Below are positions 1 through 11,355 of a stretch of DNA of 64,000 bases, piece by piece. The stretch is from Coleophoma eucalyptorum. Its lineage: Eukaryota; Ascomycota; Leotiomycetes; Helotiales; Dermateaceae. Position numbers and translations under genes: made by a program. Position 1 is the stretch's first letter; every line of letters starts with the position of its first letter. The notes beneath the pieces were generated by a model that had not been told where the DNA came from, searched no databases, and saw only the letters and a list, made by a program, of their open reading frames with translations. The stretch covers positions 1 through 64,000 of the forward strand of contig JALRME010000018.1 of the NCBI GenBank assembly GCA_026120035.1, written 5' to 3'.

Positions 1-1564
1 TACCCTACGGAGTCGAGCTCGAACTCCTGGTGAACCGGACTCTGATCCGAGTACTCGACAGAGATTAGACAGCGTTCACCGTAGGGTGAACCAACAGTAA
101 AGTTAAATGACTTTAAGTTAATATATGGAATCTTTTGAGGGTATGTGCTATAATAGCTCCTGCCTAGGTTTATGAACCTTTAAAGCAGGATCAGGTCAAT
201 CTAAAACAGATTAAGCTACTGCATCTTATCGAAGAATCTGAGACGCTTAATAAGAACGGCTACGAATATAAATCGGCTTTAACTAAAGTTAAACCACTAG
301 GTAGGTAAGGTAATGTATATATATAAAGTAATTTATCGAATATGTACCTAATATGTACTTACTTTAAGTAATAGTTTAATACAAGGCTTATCTGAGGTTC
401 GATACATACATTACTGCATACCTATAAATACTTATATAACTTCAGTCTAGCTACCTAAAGTAGGTATAGTTGAAGTCGAGTATCTCCACAACACGATACT
501 TTATCGAATACCTACTACCTACTTGGTTTTCAAGTAATAGTTTAATACAAGGATTATCCGAGGTTTGATACAAATTACTGCCTATAAATATATAGTTTCA
601 GTGTAACTAAGTACAGTATGTACCTAAAGTATAGCTGAAGTCAAAAAGAACACATATTCCCCCTTGTGCATATTCGAAGGATAGGGTAAATATTGCCTAG
701 TATCGTAGGGAAGAAATGTGGCAAGAATAAGATGAACATTTCTTTTATATTTATAAGGATGGGTGGCAATATAAGGAAGTTAATTAAGAAACGCTAAGAT
801 AACATTAACCAGCATTGTTTGATTTTTTTAGAGCTTGCGGATCTAAGTCGGCTTTAAATCCGACTGAAGTAAGAAACAATATGACACACAGTATTTAGGT
901 AGTATTGTTTAAGGTTTAGGTCTTACCTTATTTCTTAAGAAAATTAAGGCTATATGTATAAGTAGAGATTAAGTATCGTAATAAATATATATAAAATATA
1001 CACAGTACTATAGCTTAGTCCAAGTTTAGGGTTTATTGGTCTACACATAAGTACATACAAGTACATAGCTCAAGTCTGAACTTAAGTTTATTATTAGTAG
1101 CTAAAACATAATTGTAGAGCGTACATTACTGCCTCTCTACATAAGGATTAATTCAAGCCAGCACTTAACTAAAGTCTAGCTTAATTCATCTTTAAGCTCT
1201 GTTCAAGCTCCGTTCAAGCTCTATTCAGACTATTCTGGAACTAGAGTCTACTCCCCTAAGTCGTCTAGCGACTTTATAAGTTATACAATGGTTGTCTACT
1301 ATATAAGCGCTTGGAAAATTAAGTAGTTGTTTAATTAATAGCGTTGCTATATAAAAATATATATAAATTTTGAAATTAAGGTTCAATATTTTACTCTAAA
1401 TTTAAGGTTAAATTTACCCTATTATTAATTAGTATACCTTAAGCTAGTTATAGCTTTTGGGCTGATTAGCAAGCCTTAAGCTAGCTAGTAAGCCCTTACA
1501 CAGCTAGTAAGCTTTAGCTTAAACTAAGATTAAATCGAGCTCAAATCGGCTATAAAGATAGATA

Positions 1565-2063
1565 GGCTGCGCACTGGTACCCATGGGCTGGTTTTTCAAT
1601 TTGCAAACACCCACTGGTTCACCACTGGTTTAACCGCTGGTTTTTTGCTTAATATAGGGGTTTCGTCTAGTATATAGGGGTCTCAAAAGGGGGGGTATCT
1701 CTTAGATTTTGACTATCAATTTCAACTCTAGACTCTATCCAAAGTCGAAAAATCAAGAATTAGATTCTAAAGTCGAAATAGAAAGTTAGATCCTAGAGTT
1801 AAAATCAAGCAAGGAAACACCGTCTCTCTTTTAAGGGACCTCTCCACCTCTATAGTATAAAATTACGTAATGGCTATATGGGCTGGTTAAGAAACCAGTG
1901 GGTTCTACATGAACCACTGGTTTAAGGCCAAAACCCACTGGTTTTTCGTCCTAATGGTTAACCAGTGGTCTGGTTTCCAGGCTGGAAATTTTGAAAAACC
2001 ACCCACTGGTCTAGTCTAGTTTTTTTATGGGTGGTCTGGCTTTTCTGGTTTTGGTGCGCAGCC
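1565..2063 (+). mobile_element. MITE-like element, copy 1, TA-flanked
   Basis: The left end reads GGCTGCGCACTGG and the right end reads GGTGCGCAGCC, an imperfect terminal inverted repeat of about 10-11 bases. TA stands directly outside both ends (1563-1564 and 2064-2065), as expected for a Tc1/mariner-type target duplication. The 499-base interior has no open frame. It contains many CCACTGGTT/AACCAGTGG words in both orientations and a middle block rich in AAAGTCGAA. I infer a non-autonomous miniature inverted-repeat element. No transposase is visible in the window, so the superfamily rests only on the TA flank. Confidence 0.65.
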
Positions 2064-2634
2064 TAAAAATAGAGCTAGGCTGAGTATAAGCTAGAGCCGG
2101 ACTTAAGCTACTTAGAAAGGGCCTCTTAGTGGTTTTAAATCAAAACCAAATCGGTTTTAAGCCGATACTTGGCTCAAATTGGCCCTAAGATAGGGAACCT
2201 CAGTCGAAAATTGAGCTCGGCTTAAATTGAAGCTTATAGACTAAACTATTTTGGAGCCGCGCTTAGTCTTTGCTTAAGTTTGAGTTACATATGAAGTGGC
2301 AGTACTATGTAGTGTTATCCTCAAACTTAATCCTCAGCTATATTTTAACTAATTAAGTTTATACTAAAGGTAATCTAAACAAGTCTAAATTCATTAAAGG
2401 TATGTGTGGGTCGGTTAATAAGCCTTAGCTTTAACAAAGACTAACTCGAACTTAAGTCTGGTCTAGAGTTTAATACTGTATTAAGCTAGAACTAAGCTAC
2501 CAGTAGAGGGTCTCTAAGTAAGCTCAGGTTTATGTAAAATGTAAAATAAAACAAAGAGTAATAGTAGACTTAGGCTACCTTTACTCAGTAGTGGGCTTTT
2601 GGTATACTTTCGTGGTTTATTCACTTCTGAGATA

Positions 2635-3094
2635 GGTTACGTACCAAAATCATGAAAACCAGACCACCCATAAAAGCAGATCAGACTAGCCAGTAATTAA
2701 ACCACTGGGCTTTTAACCAGAGCATATTTCCATTAGTAATTTTTGATTGCGTAACCATATATTATTTCTGAGGCGGTTCCAAGATGCTCTTGGATTTTGA
2801 TACTCGATTTCGACTTGGAATCTAAAGTCGACATCTAGAGTCAAAAATCAAAATCGAAATCCAAAGTCGAAATTGAGAGTCAAAATCTAAGACCCTCTCC
2901 CCCCTCTGGACCCGCCTTATGAATACTATATAATTACGTAATTGAGTATACCCCTCCTACCTTTAACCCCCCCCCCCCCCTGGGACCCCTTTATACTAGA
3001 CTAACCTCCTATATTAAGCGAACCCCCAGTGGTTAATCAGTGGGTGATTTAGAAATTGAAAACAACCCAGTCCATGGGTACCCAGTGCGCAGCC
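2635..3094 (-). mobile_element. MITE-like element, copy 2, inverted and decayed
   Basis: This is a second copy of the element at 1565-2063, in reverse orientation. The right end here, CAGTGCGCAGCC, is the reverse complement of the left end of copy 1. The adjoining block, including the TATTAAGCG and CCAGTGGTTAATCAGTGGG stretches, matches the reverse complement of 1600-1690. The left end has decayed to GGTTACGTACC, which differs from the expected GGCTGCGCACC only by transitions. TA again flanks both ends (2633-2634 and 3095-3096). It carries a run of 14 C near 2970 that copy 1 lacks. Length is about 460 bases. Confidence 0.6.
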
Positions 3095-3450
3095 TATGTG
3101 AATACTTTGATTTATCTAACATGAATAGAGAACAATGAATTCTATACATAACTAGGGTGTTATTGTTTTTGGATCCTACTCCACTTCTTGGACAAACAAA
3201 GGTTGGTATATAAAGGCAGGTAGACTAGTATATCTGACCAGGGTTTGGTATAAGTTAGGTATACATATGACATACGGTACGCTATAATATAATCTAAGCC
3301 TGGGTTTATTGGCCAAAGCATATGTATAGTACCCCTAATAGTAAGTGTTTATTATAATACGGGCTTGGGTTCAAGTAACCCGTATTAGAAAAACGCAATA
3401 TATAATTATATTTGGATTATTACCTTTCCGGTGTATTTTAAATTAAATAG

Positions 3451-3483
<33 letters not shown>
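3451..3483. repeat. (TA)n microsatellite
   Basis: A nearly pure TA dinucleotide run lies inside the AT-rich block. No further function is visible. Confidence 0.85.
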
Positions 3484-3891
3484 CTTCATATAGTAAGAGA
3501 ATATTATAAGTTTTATAATAAATTATATGTATATATACTACTAATATAGAAAATGCACCTAAGGATATATATTATATAGTACTAGGATATATAGTTCTCT
3601 GACTTAATCAGTAAATATTTAATTGGGTTAATATGGTGGTTTAAATTATAATGTACTCGGCTGTATGTACCTACTTCTTCACTTAACACTAGTGCCGCCC
3701 TCTCCCCCGCGGATACCCATCATATGTACAATTCTGATCAGGACAAGTCTGAGCGGAGCTGTTGATTGGCGCGAGTACGAATGATTGGTCGTAGATAGGG
3801 AAGGCTGACTACGATGATTGCACAGGCTATTTCGGCTGTACATAAAATATCTGTTTAGAGTGGTAAAGTATGTGGTTAGTGTACGCTCCGA

Positions 3892-4898
3892 TTATAGCTG
3901 GTGTAAGAATGCTAACATACTCCCTGTTGCTTTGTCCATGTTATAATACTGCCAGACATATCGTGATATGCTAATAAACATCGTAGCCACACCAAGAGAA
4001 AAGGAGCCCAAAAGAGCCCACTTCTGACGCCGGGACAAACTCAAATGCTTGAAAAGGAAGAACGGAATGATGAATACTAGGATTTTAAGACCTGGATTCA
4101 GCAAAAATTCTTCTTTATTGCTAGCCTTTCCTACGGATAAATTTGTAGACCTTGAAAATACTCACTCATAATATCAGAGCCAAAATTGAATGCATAATTC
4201 GTATCAAAGACAGTCAAGGAATACCAAACAGACTTATCCAACTGATCGAGATTCCTAGTGTCGCAGGGATATTTTAGGTCCTGTAAGCTCTATTTCTAGG
4301 ATTTTGGGACTTACCAGTTATCAGATACTGGCCTACACCAGAACATATCTAGGCAGAAGGCTGTCACAAAGCCAGTCAACACGTAAAATATAACGAGGTA
4401 TAATCCTCGACGCAATCCTGGAAACACCGCCAGCGGTATCAGATCCCAGTATAAGGCCAGCACACTGGCTTTTGGGAAGAAGACTCCCATATCGAAGAGG
4501 AAGCTAGAAATATATAATAGCTATTTCGATGAATGAGCCTGTATCCCTTTATACAAGAGTTCCAGCTGCCTGAGTATGAAGAAACAGACCTTTAGGCCCG
4601 ACGATGTGGGATTATCATCCGCAAACCCCCCAATCTTGTAGGTTAGCACGTTCAGTGCAGTATAGGCAAGTATATCCATCCATCCTAGCAATATGATGTA
4701 GTCTGCAATACGTGGTGTGTCCCTTTCGAAGATCATGCGCACATAGAAACGGGCGGTGATGACTGACAAGCTCGCGACGAGGATTGCAACACTTGATGCC
4801 TACATAGTATATCGTCAATCTGGTCAGTATTTGCGCGCGAAAGAGAGAGCAAGGCAAGTCCAACTGACAATTTCTGTCGCCAATGACACCGTCGACAT
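3892..4898 (-). CDS. Rhodopsin-domain integral membrane protein, shortened C-terminus
   Basis: A five-exon model closes in frame: 4898-4869, 4799-4555, 4503-4315, 4254-4166 and 4091-3892, giving 250 residues. The splice sites are canonical (GTCAGT, GTATAA, GTAAGT and GTGAGT donors). The product is a chain of hydrophobic segments separated by short polar loops. Family-like stretches include TARFYVR, the segment around ALYWDLIPLAVFPGLRR, YALT-type helices near NYAFNFGSD, and a basic SRRQKWALLG turn. This matches the fungal rhodopsin/SAT-like integral membrane domain, whose members usually exceed 300 residues. The stop at 3892 comes before the usual last helix and cytosolic tail, and the RIP-like block lies just downstream, so the 3' end may be lost. 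The exact ligand or role of this family is unknown. Confidence 0.6.
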
Positions 4899-6211
4899 AT
4901 TTTACATACTGATATGAGTTGCATGTAAAAATGAACCTCTGAAACCCAGAAGCTTGAATGGAAGGAAATCGAAGTTCGAGTTTAGGGTTCTGCTTGCGGT
5001 AGGTAAGAACCCGCACCACACGAGAGGATGTCCGTAGTACCATCCGCAGGAAGACATAAGCGACCGAACTCTGTCTAGATGCAACTAGTTTCACCGCATG
5101 CAGATGAGATGGACATCTATTGCTATGGATTCAGTAGAAGCACAAAGTCTAGAATCAGCCAAATAACGATTGTGCCTTTCAGCGACATGAAAGATAGCAA
5201 GCAGCGGACCACTATGTACTATACTACAAGTCAAATTCTGTCGGGTCCCTGTCACGAATTCCTAACCTCCACAACAACAATGTGCTTGCTACAAAGATAT
5301 TATATACCATACAATTATCGAGGTATTTCCTTGGTAGGGAGCGTATTTTCGATCCACCACCGATAAAAATATCCACGTGGAGCACTTTGATATGCCTAAG
5401 GATGGAACCTCGCCGTTTGCGTTCTTAACCATTGAACAAGCAAGGCAATGTACCTTGTTATTGTAGTACATTAAGATTATCGTTGGTGTACCTATAGACT
5501 ACGCTCTATTATCCTAAGAAATCCTTCTACGGACTGCAAACTTAAACTTTAACACTGGCAAGACATGCCTCCTAAGAATCCACAATCCGTTGGCTGTGAA
5601 GTCTACAGTACTTCTGGAATGGCAGTACCTCCACATAATACATTCGTAGTAACACTGTACCACGTTGCAAGTCTATAAAAATAATATACCTATTTGTGCT
5701 TCTTGGTTTTAAGTTCTTTCAAAATAGGTCTAAGCTTACCAAGAAAGAAAATAGAAAGGTGATATTTAAAAAGATTACTAATGAAATGTCAAGTAGTAAC
5801 AATGTGAGTGTGGAATTGTCAATTTTTTAAAGAGTGAGGACAAAATTCAAGATGTTGTACATGCATGAAGTAGACGTTTGTCGTGTACATACCTTAATAA
5901 TTTGTTGCCCGAGAAATGCTGTCGCGGTCTTGGAAGGATGATCTAGAACTGGGGTAACATGAAATCAGACACAAGTGCCATTCCCAATCCTGTAAAAGAC
6001 CCTACGTTACATACAGGAAGTAGAAAAGACCCAATCCATACTTGAAGTATTAAGCTCCATCTCTACTATTTCTACCATCCCTTCAACTCGTTCTAGCAAA
6101 TGCAATATTTCATCGTCATCATCATCAATGCCATCCACATCCTCGCATACCGAGAGCCAAGCATAATAATTAATTACACTATCCTGTACAGCTCCCCGTG
6201 CACCTGCACGT
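4899..6211. other. Intergenic; no gene seen
   Basis: The open frames here are short, lack family features and overlap each other on both strands. A TCATCATCATCAAT-type triplet run lies at about 6112-6130. I see no RNA gene. Confidence 0.6.
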
Positions 6212-6850
6212 TCACAAAGCAAATGCAGCAACGGCTCCAACAGCAGCAATGAGACCAGCGCCACGGTGTGAGCTGGCAGCACCAGTGAAAGTTGACTGCG
6301 GACCAGTTACCGACCCGGTGCCAATGGCAGTGGTGACGGCGGTCTTAGTGCCCGAGGTGTACACGGCCGTGAGTGGGTTTGTCTCCAAGGGGCAGCTGGG
6401 ACTTCCAGGACACACGGGCGGTGGTACGATGGTCTTCAGAGTTGGGCTTGGAGCAGGGCCGGTACTTGATGGACACGAGGTGTAGAGGACTGTAGATGGT
6501 GCCGGTACCGGGGTGTTTGTCTATCACACAGTGTTAGCACCGTAAGCTCAGGAGTGGCGATATGAGAGATATACATGTGTTAAAGTACACGGACAGTCTG
6601 CTTCACAGTTAGCCAGGTTCTTCAAGGCCGGAGGGGACCGCTGGTGAAAATTACCAGTAATGGTGAGGGTGGTGGCCTCAGTAACCGAGTAGGTCACTTC
6701 GTTGTAAGTGAGCTCGGTTGGTGAAGGGCAGAAAGTCGTAAGTGCAGTAACGACCTCGGTGGTGTAGTAGACAGTGCCGTTGATTGTACCGTTGGAGTAG
6801 GCGGCAAGAGCGCTAGCCGCAAAGGCAACCGCGGAGAACAGATACTTCAT
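6212..6850 (-). CDS. Clock-controlled protein 6-like secreted, GPI-type cell-surface protein
   Basis: Three exons (6850-6655, 6597-6575 and 6520-6212) join in frame to 175 residues. The introns are 57 and 54 bases with branch sites GCTAAC in both. The start MKYLFSAVAFAASALA is a clear signal peptide. Next come YTTEVVTALTTFCPSPTEL and VTEATTLTIT. Splicing then restores the DCPCTL motif through a 23-base microexon. This order is typical of Neurospora ccg-6-like proteins. A Pro/Ser/Thr-rich region follows, and the end is a hydrophobic tail (AGLIAAVGAVAAFAL) of the GPI-anchor type. The role is probably structural at the wall or cell surface. Homologues are often very highly and rhythmically expressed. 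Without the microexon the reading frame runs into a false tail, so automatic annotation could easily miss it. Confidence 0.8.
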
Positions 6851-8051
6851 CTTGTGAATGAGTTGGTGATGGTGCTACTGATGACGAGGATGACCTTGGC
6901 AATGATAATGCAAGGACGATCAGGCAAGTAAGGAGTGTGAGGTCTACACGAGACGGAAAACCAGATGAACGAGTGACGGAGACAAGTGAGAAATAGCCAA
7001 GCTGGAGATGAGGACGAGGATGAGGACAAGAGGAAGAGAGCATGAGGGCGAGAGGGAACTTAGACTTTTAAAGGGATCCCAGGTCCCGAAGCCATCGGTT
7101 CTTGCGAGTCTTCTCTATTCATCTCGTCTTGTCTCATCTCAATTGCGCACTCATCGTTCGTCACTCTCATCTCCTTTTGCACCTCAAAGCGTACACCAGG
7201 CCAATCCCCCGCCTTGGAGGAATGATGATCACCAATAAGCATAGCGAGCCGTAGCAAACCACAGCACTGGATCATAATGTAGTGCACAAGTAGTCCAATG
7301 CAATCTCCTTCCTGGGGACAACTTGGGTGTGCGAAGAATGGAGACCAACATAGCAGCGCGCTTGTATGGCCGTTACCGAGAATCTGAAGGATGCCAGGAG
7401 TTACGAAGTTGTCCATTCCGCATGCTAATTTGCAGAATAAACCAACAGTCAATGGGCTATGTTTCACCAGAATTTTGATTGAGATCAGTTGGTGTCTGGC
7501 CAAGGCCTTCTAGATATCAACAGCTGCATACATGGATGGTTACAAAGAATCCAACCCTGCCAGCCACAAGATCGCCTTCCCAAGAAAACAGCAAATCCTG
7601 CGTCCTGCCTTCCCATCTCCTTCGCTGGGCCCCTACCTCTTCGTCTTTCATCATTATGAAACATGAGTCCAAGGCCTCCCCCGTCCCCCCCTTCTCTAGA
7701 ATGAAAACCCATGGCACAAGCCAACAACGCCGCAGAAAATGCAATTGAAAGTTGCTATCTGAATATGGCTCTCCAAACAGATGAGACTTAATGTAACCAA
7801 GAGAGGAGACATCTCAACCTGCCATCATTATCAATGGCATCTGAGTGTCCCGAAGACTGTGAAAGCGGAATGGGAATCTATGCAATCGCTAAAAAGACAA
7901 TCATGAAGATTTTTTTGGAGCTGACCATTGAAATAACTGGTCCCAGGTATGAATAGAAAGATGATGCTCCGGACACAAATGACGGTACGGCTCCGAGATG
8001 CTAGGGAATGTTTTGTACGGGTTCACCATGAATGAAGACAGGGCTAACCGC
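6851..8051. other. Intergenic between flbA and the ccg-6-like gene
   Basis: This 1.2-kb stretch should hold the 3' UTR of flbA and the promoter of the ccg-6-like gene, both on the minus strand. Near 6850-7040 the minus strand is rich in CATCCTC/CTCATC pyrimidine words, typical of promoters of highly expressed fungal genes. I see no coding region. Confidence 0.55.
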
Positions 8052-10455
8052 CTATCGGTTCGATCGACTCATGCTACGTTCGGGGAGATTTGCCCTCATT
8101 CGTGGCTGCTGACTAGAGCCGGAAATTGAGTCGAAATCATAGTTCTTCAAGGTCTGCTCGTACTTGGAGCTTTTCATGAATTTCGGCACGGAATCCTAGG
8201 TTCGGTGTCAGTACATCCTTTTATTACAAGAGCAATCACAATAGTGGAGGAGCAACGTACACTGGCCATCAGCTTGAACACAGAGAGCTGTGCTTCCTCA
8301 AACAGCTTAGTAACTTCTCGCAAGCTGTCAATCATGGCGGCATCTTGTCCCACAGCTTTCGTCATTCGTGTGGCCAATTGATTCCTGAGCATGTGGTCGA
8401 TATTCAGTTCACAAGGAGAGCCGGGGGCTAGGAAAGCATTGTATATGCCATACGCAGAAGCCATGGTCTCCTTTATGGAATCGAGACCCTGAGGTTGTCC
8501 TCCTTTCCCTCGATTGGGTGACACCATCTTGATAGCGAGTCTACATGACTTCAAGAACTCATCCACATCCAAGTAGAAGGACAGGTTTTCCTCGCAGTGG
8601 GTATCTCTGAGGTTCTCACGAAACAATAAGCGCAAGGCAGCATCATTCAAAATCTTGTCCAGCTTCTGCGTGTTCGAATCACGCGACACTCCTGCTCGGG
8701 ATGAGACCGTGGAGCCTGCACCTGTGTCACTCTCTGAAGTTCGTTCCCGGCTGACCATGCTGATTACATCTTTGCCTTTCTGTGTCATCTGGTATATGGC
8801 ATGTTTCGTAGGATGAAATCGAACCTCTTTCTCCTTCTCCTTATCCCCCATCGCATATTGCGCAATATATGCCCTGTCTGGCTGGACACACCATATCAAT
8901 TCCTGGTCTAAAAAGTGTGATGCGATTTCGGTAGTTTCTCTCCGCTCCACTGTAGTGCAGCAGTCCATCAACCAGTCCGTTGCAGCCTTTCCGGTGAACG
9001 TCTGGTATACGGTACGTGGAGGCGACCCCACCTTGCGCTCGTTTGCCATCTTGACACCCGCAATTCCATCCTTGTACTCACTCAACGAATCCGAATCCGC
9101 AGAACTTATGCTACTTTTAATGTTCGGTCCATTGGTACCGATAAAGCGTCGGAAGATGACTTCAATGGTGCTACGATCCGATGAGAGTTTATCGGTCCCT
9201 GAATCTCTCTCCAGGATGACGAGTTGCATCGTGTTTCGAGGTGACGTGACAAGCTCGTTGACGTGCTTTTGCTGAATGCCATTCTTGGCACAAAATCGTT
9301 CTAGAACATGAATGCCCTTGGGTGTTAGCTGCCACACTGAACCCTTCATTGTGAATTCCCTTGCTTGCTTCCCATCCGCTGACTCAATGAACCGGGCATC
9401 TAAAAAGCGTTGACACACTGAGCGTGCCATCTCTCGTGCCATGGAGAAGGTGGTTGTGGTTGTTGTCGTCACGATACGAGAAGGGTCTTTTGGGTCAGGC
9501 ATTCGATTTGATTGGGAAAACTTCAGAGAGCCCAGGTTGTTGATCGCTTCCTCCGAGAGGAAAGAGTGCTCAATGCGTGTCAATCGTACGCGATGTGGTG
9601 CCAGTGGTAAGCTGACCACGAGGGTAGCAAACAAATCTTTAAAATCCTGTGGGAGATTAGCAACCATAGGTGAGTTTGGTTGCCGTGCTGAAAAATATAT
9701 GCATGTGGGTGTATACGTACTCGTGTAAACGGCCTCTCGTCCGAAGTCATGCGCAATAAGCGCGACGACGTCTGATGCATCTTGCTATGGGTGCCCGTCG
9801 GGACAAAGGCAATCGGTGGCGGTTGATCTGTTGCGGTCGAGGAATATGGTTGTGAGGGTGGGTTTGTCTCGTGCAACGACTGCCGCTGGTTTGGAGTCGA
9901 GGATGCCTCGTTAGGTATGGACACCAATCTCAGCGTTGGATTGATATCGGTGACTTGGTCTCGAGAATGAGGATCGAAGGGGGTTTCGTTGTTTTTCACA
10001 AATCTGCCTGTGATCTTAGTGGGTGAATTGGACGCAATGGCACGCGAGAGACTGCTGTTGGAAGGGCGAGTCCGCAGAGTAGGCTCGGAAAGGCTGGCAA
10101 TGGCGTTGACGCTATCACGAGCCAGCGAGGTCAGCGAGAAAGTGCGGTTCTGCTTGGATGCCGTTGACCACTGAGTAGAAAGTCGACGCCGGTGAGTAGA
10201 ATCGTTCTGTAGACCTGAAGAGTCTCTTGACAACGAGATGGCGGACTTGGACTTGAGGGGTTGCGGTCGTAGAGACGGGAGAAGATTAGTCGGGGCGGGT
10301 AGTGCAGCTGCGTCCTTTGAATTGGAAGATGGGACCGCAGGGGAGGCAGTGGTGAGGACAGAGAGGAGGGAGGGTTGCGGAGACAATGAGGTCGTGCTGG
10401 ACGGGGTGTTGGTGGCAGTTGTAGTCGATGCAAGAGATGATGGTTGAAAAGCCAT
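8052..10455 (-). CDS. flbA: FlbA-type regulator of G-protein signalling (DEP-DEP-RGS)
   Basis: Exons 10455-9721, 9646-8261 and 8195-8052 give 754 residues. FlbA proteins accelerate GTP hydrolysis on the G-alpha subunit FadA and so switch mycelial growth to conidiation. Residues 1-245 are a Ser/Thr/Pro-rich disordered arm. A fungal DEP region follows at about 246-400, holding the run GSLKFSQSNRMPDPKDPSR. A second DEP lies near 440-520 (TGKAATDWLMDCC), and the RGS domain at about 570-710 (LLFRENLRDTHCEENLSFYLDVDEF). The last exon supplies the conserved tail KFMKSSKYEQTLKNYDFDS. The first intron is placed so that PFTR joins DFKDLF, as in known homologues. An in-frame ATG at 10545 would add 30 residues. 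The 8.4-kb gene-free stretch upstream suggests complex promoter control. Confidence 0.93.
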
Positions 10456-11070
10456 CAAAAAATGGACGACGGGGAGCAGGAGAGATTGTTTTACAAGCTC
10501 GGTGTGCCTGAGAGTAGTCCCGAAAGAAAGGACCTTTCTGAGCACGGGATCTAAGTTTGAGTAGCTTCGTGACAGACGACGCTCTTCCTCGCTCTTTTGG
10601 CTCTACCTTTCTTTGCCTTTTGGGCTCAGAGAGAGAGAAGAGGCCGACGGGTGGACGATCCACACTTGGGCTTGGATCAGTCGGTCTGGTGTAAGTGGCA
10701 GGGAAGTCAAGACACGCCAAGATCTGTCTGGTCTAGAAAGGTTGCCAGGTACAGGCTGGAGGGATGTCCTGAGTAGCTGCGAGTAGGGGAGGGGAAGGGT
10801 AAGGTAGCGCAGTCTGTACGGTAGAGGTTATGTAAGGTAAAGCGAGACTAACGGTCGAGCGACGAGTCGCAGGTGTGCTTAGGGCACCAGCTGGCTGCGA
10901 CTGCGGACAGTAAGGAAGAGAGAAGGAAGAGAGATAAAATGATTATTGGAGGAGGAGATTGCTGGGAGGATGGGATGTGTCGGGATGACAATTGGGGGGG
11001 GGAGGGGGGGGAAGCCGTGGGAGAAGAGACATCAATGGCGAGGAGGATCACGGGTAGCTACAGCTTGCAC

Positions 11071-11200
11071 ATTCATACACACATATACACACACATACAC
11101 ACACACATACATACGTACATACATACATACATATATTCATTCGGTTCAATCATTCAATCATTTATTCATTCATTCATTCATTCATTCATTCATCCATCCA
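11071..11200. repeat. Compound microsatellite: (CACATA)n, (CATA)n, (CATT)n
   Basis: A run of CACATACACA words passes into CATACATACAT and then into about nine copies of CATT. It lies in the likely leader/promoter region of flbA. Confidence 0.85.
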
Positions 11201-11307
11201 ATCCAACAAGCAAGGTAAGACGAGAGCGGCAGTCAGGTGGGAATAAGCGTGGTTAACGGACAGCAGCCAGGCGCGACGGCAGCAGAGGACAGTAATAACA
11301 ACAAGGT

Positions 11308-11355
11308 ACAATAATAATAGTAATAATAATAACACCATCAATAGTAATAATACCG
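11308..11355. repeat. AAT-type trinucleotide repeat
   Basis: Interrupted AATAATAATAGTAATAATAAT run upstream of flbA. Confidence 0.75.

Larger units (their letters stand above)
1..3700. repeat. AT-rich, gene-free block of decayed repeats (RIP-like)
   Basis: This stretch is strongly AT-rich, full of TTAA, TATA and TAAG words, and has no open frame of useful length on either strand. Similar phrases recur with transition-type differences. For example, the segment near 370-440 returns near 528-598 with C/T changes at several sites. TAAGCTAG and CCACTGGTT-like words also recur many times. This is what repeat-induced point mutation leaves behind in filamentous ascomycetes. I infer a RIP-mutated transposon graveyard or AT-rich isochore; I did not calculate a RIP index. 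No centromere or telomere motif was recognised. The block gives way near 3.7 kb to more balanced sequence. Confidence 0.75.

Noticed and set aside
2965..2985. Long C run considered as a sequencing gap or structural motif
   Set aside because: It lies inside the second inverted-repeat element and is better explained as homopolymer growth in that copy.
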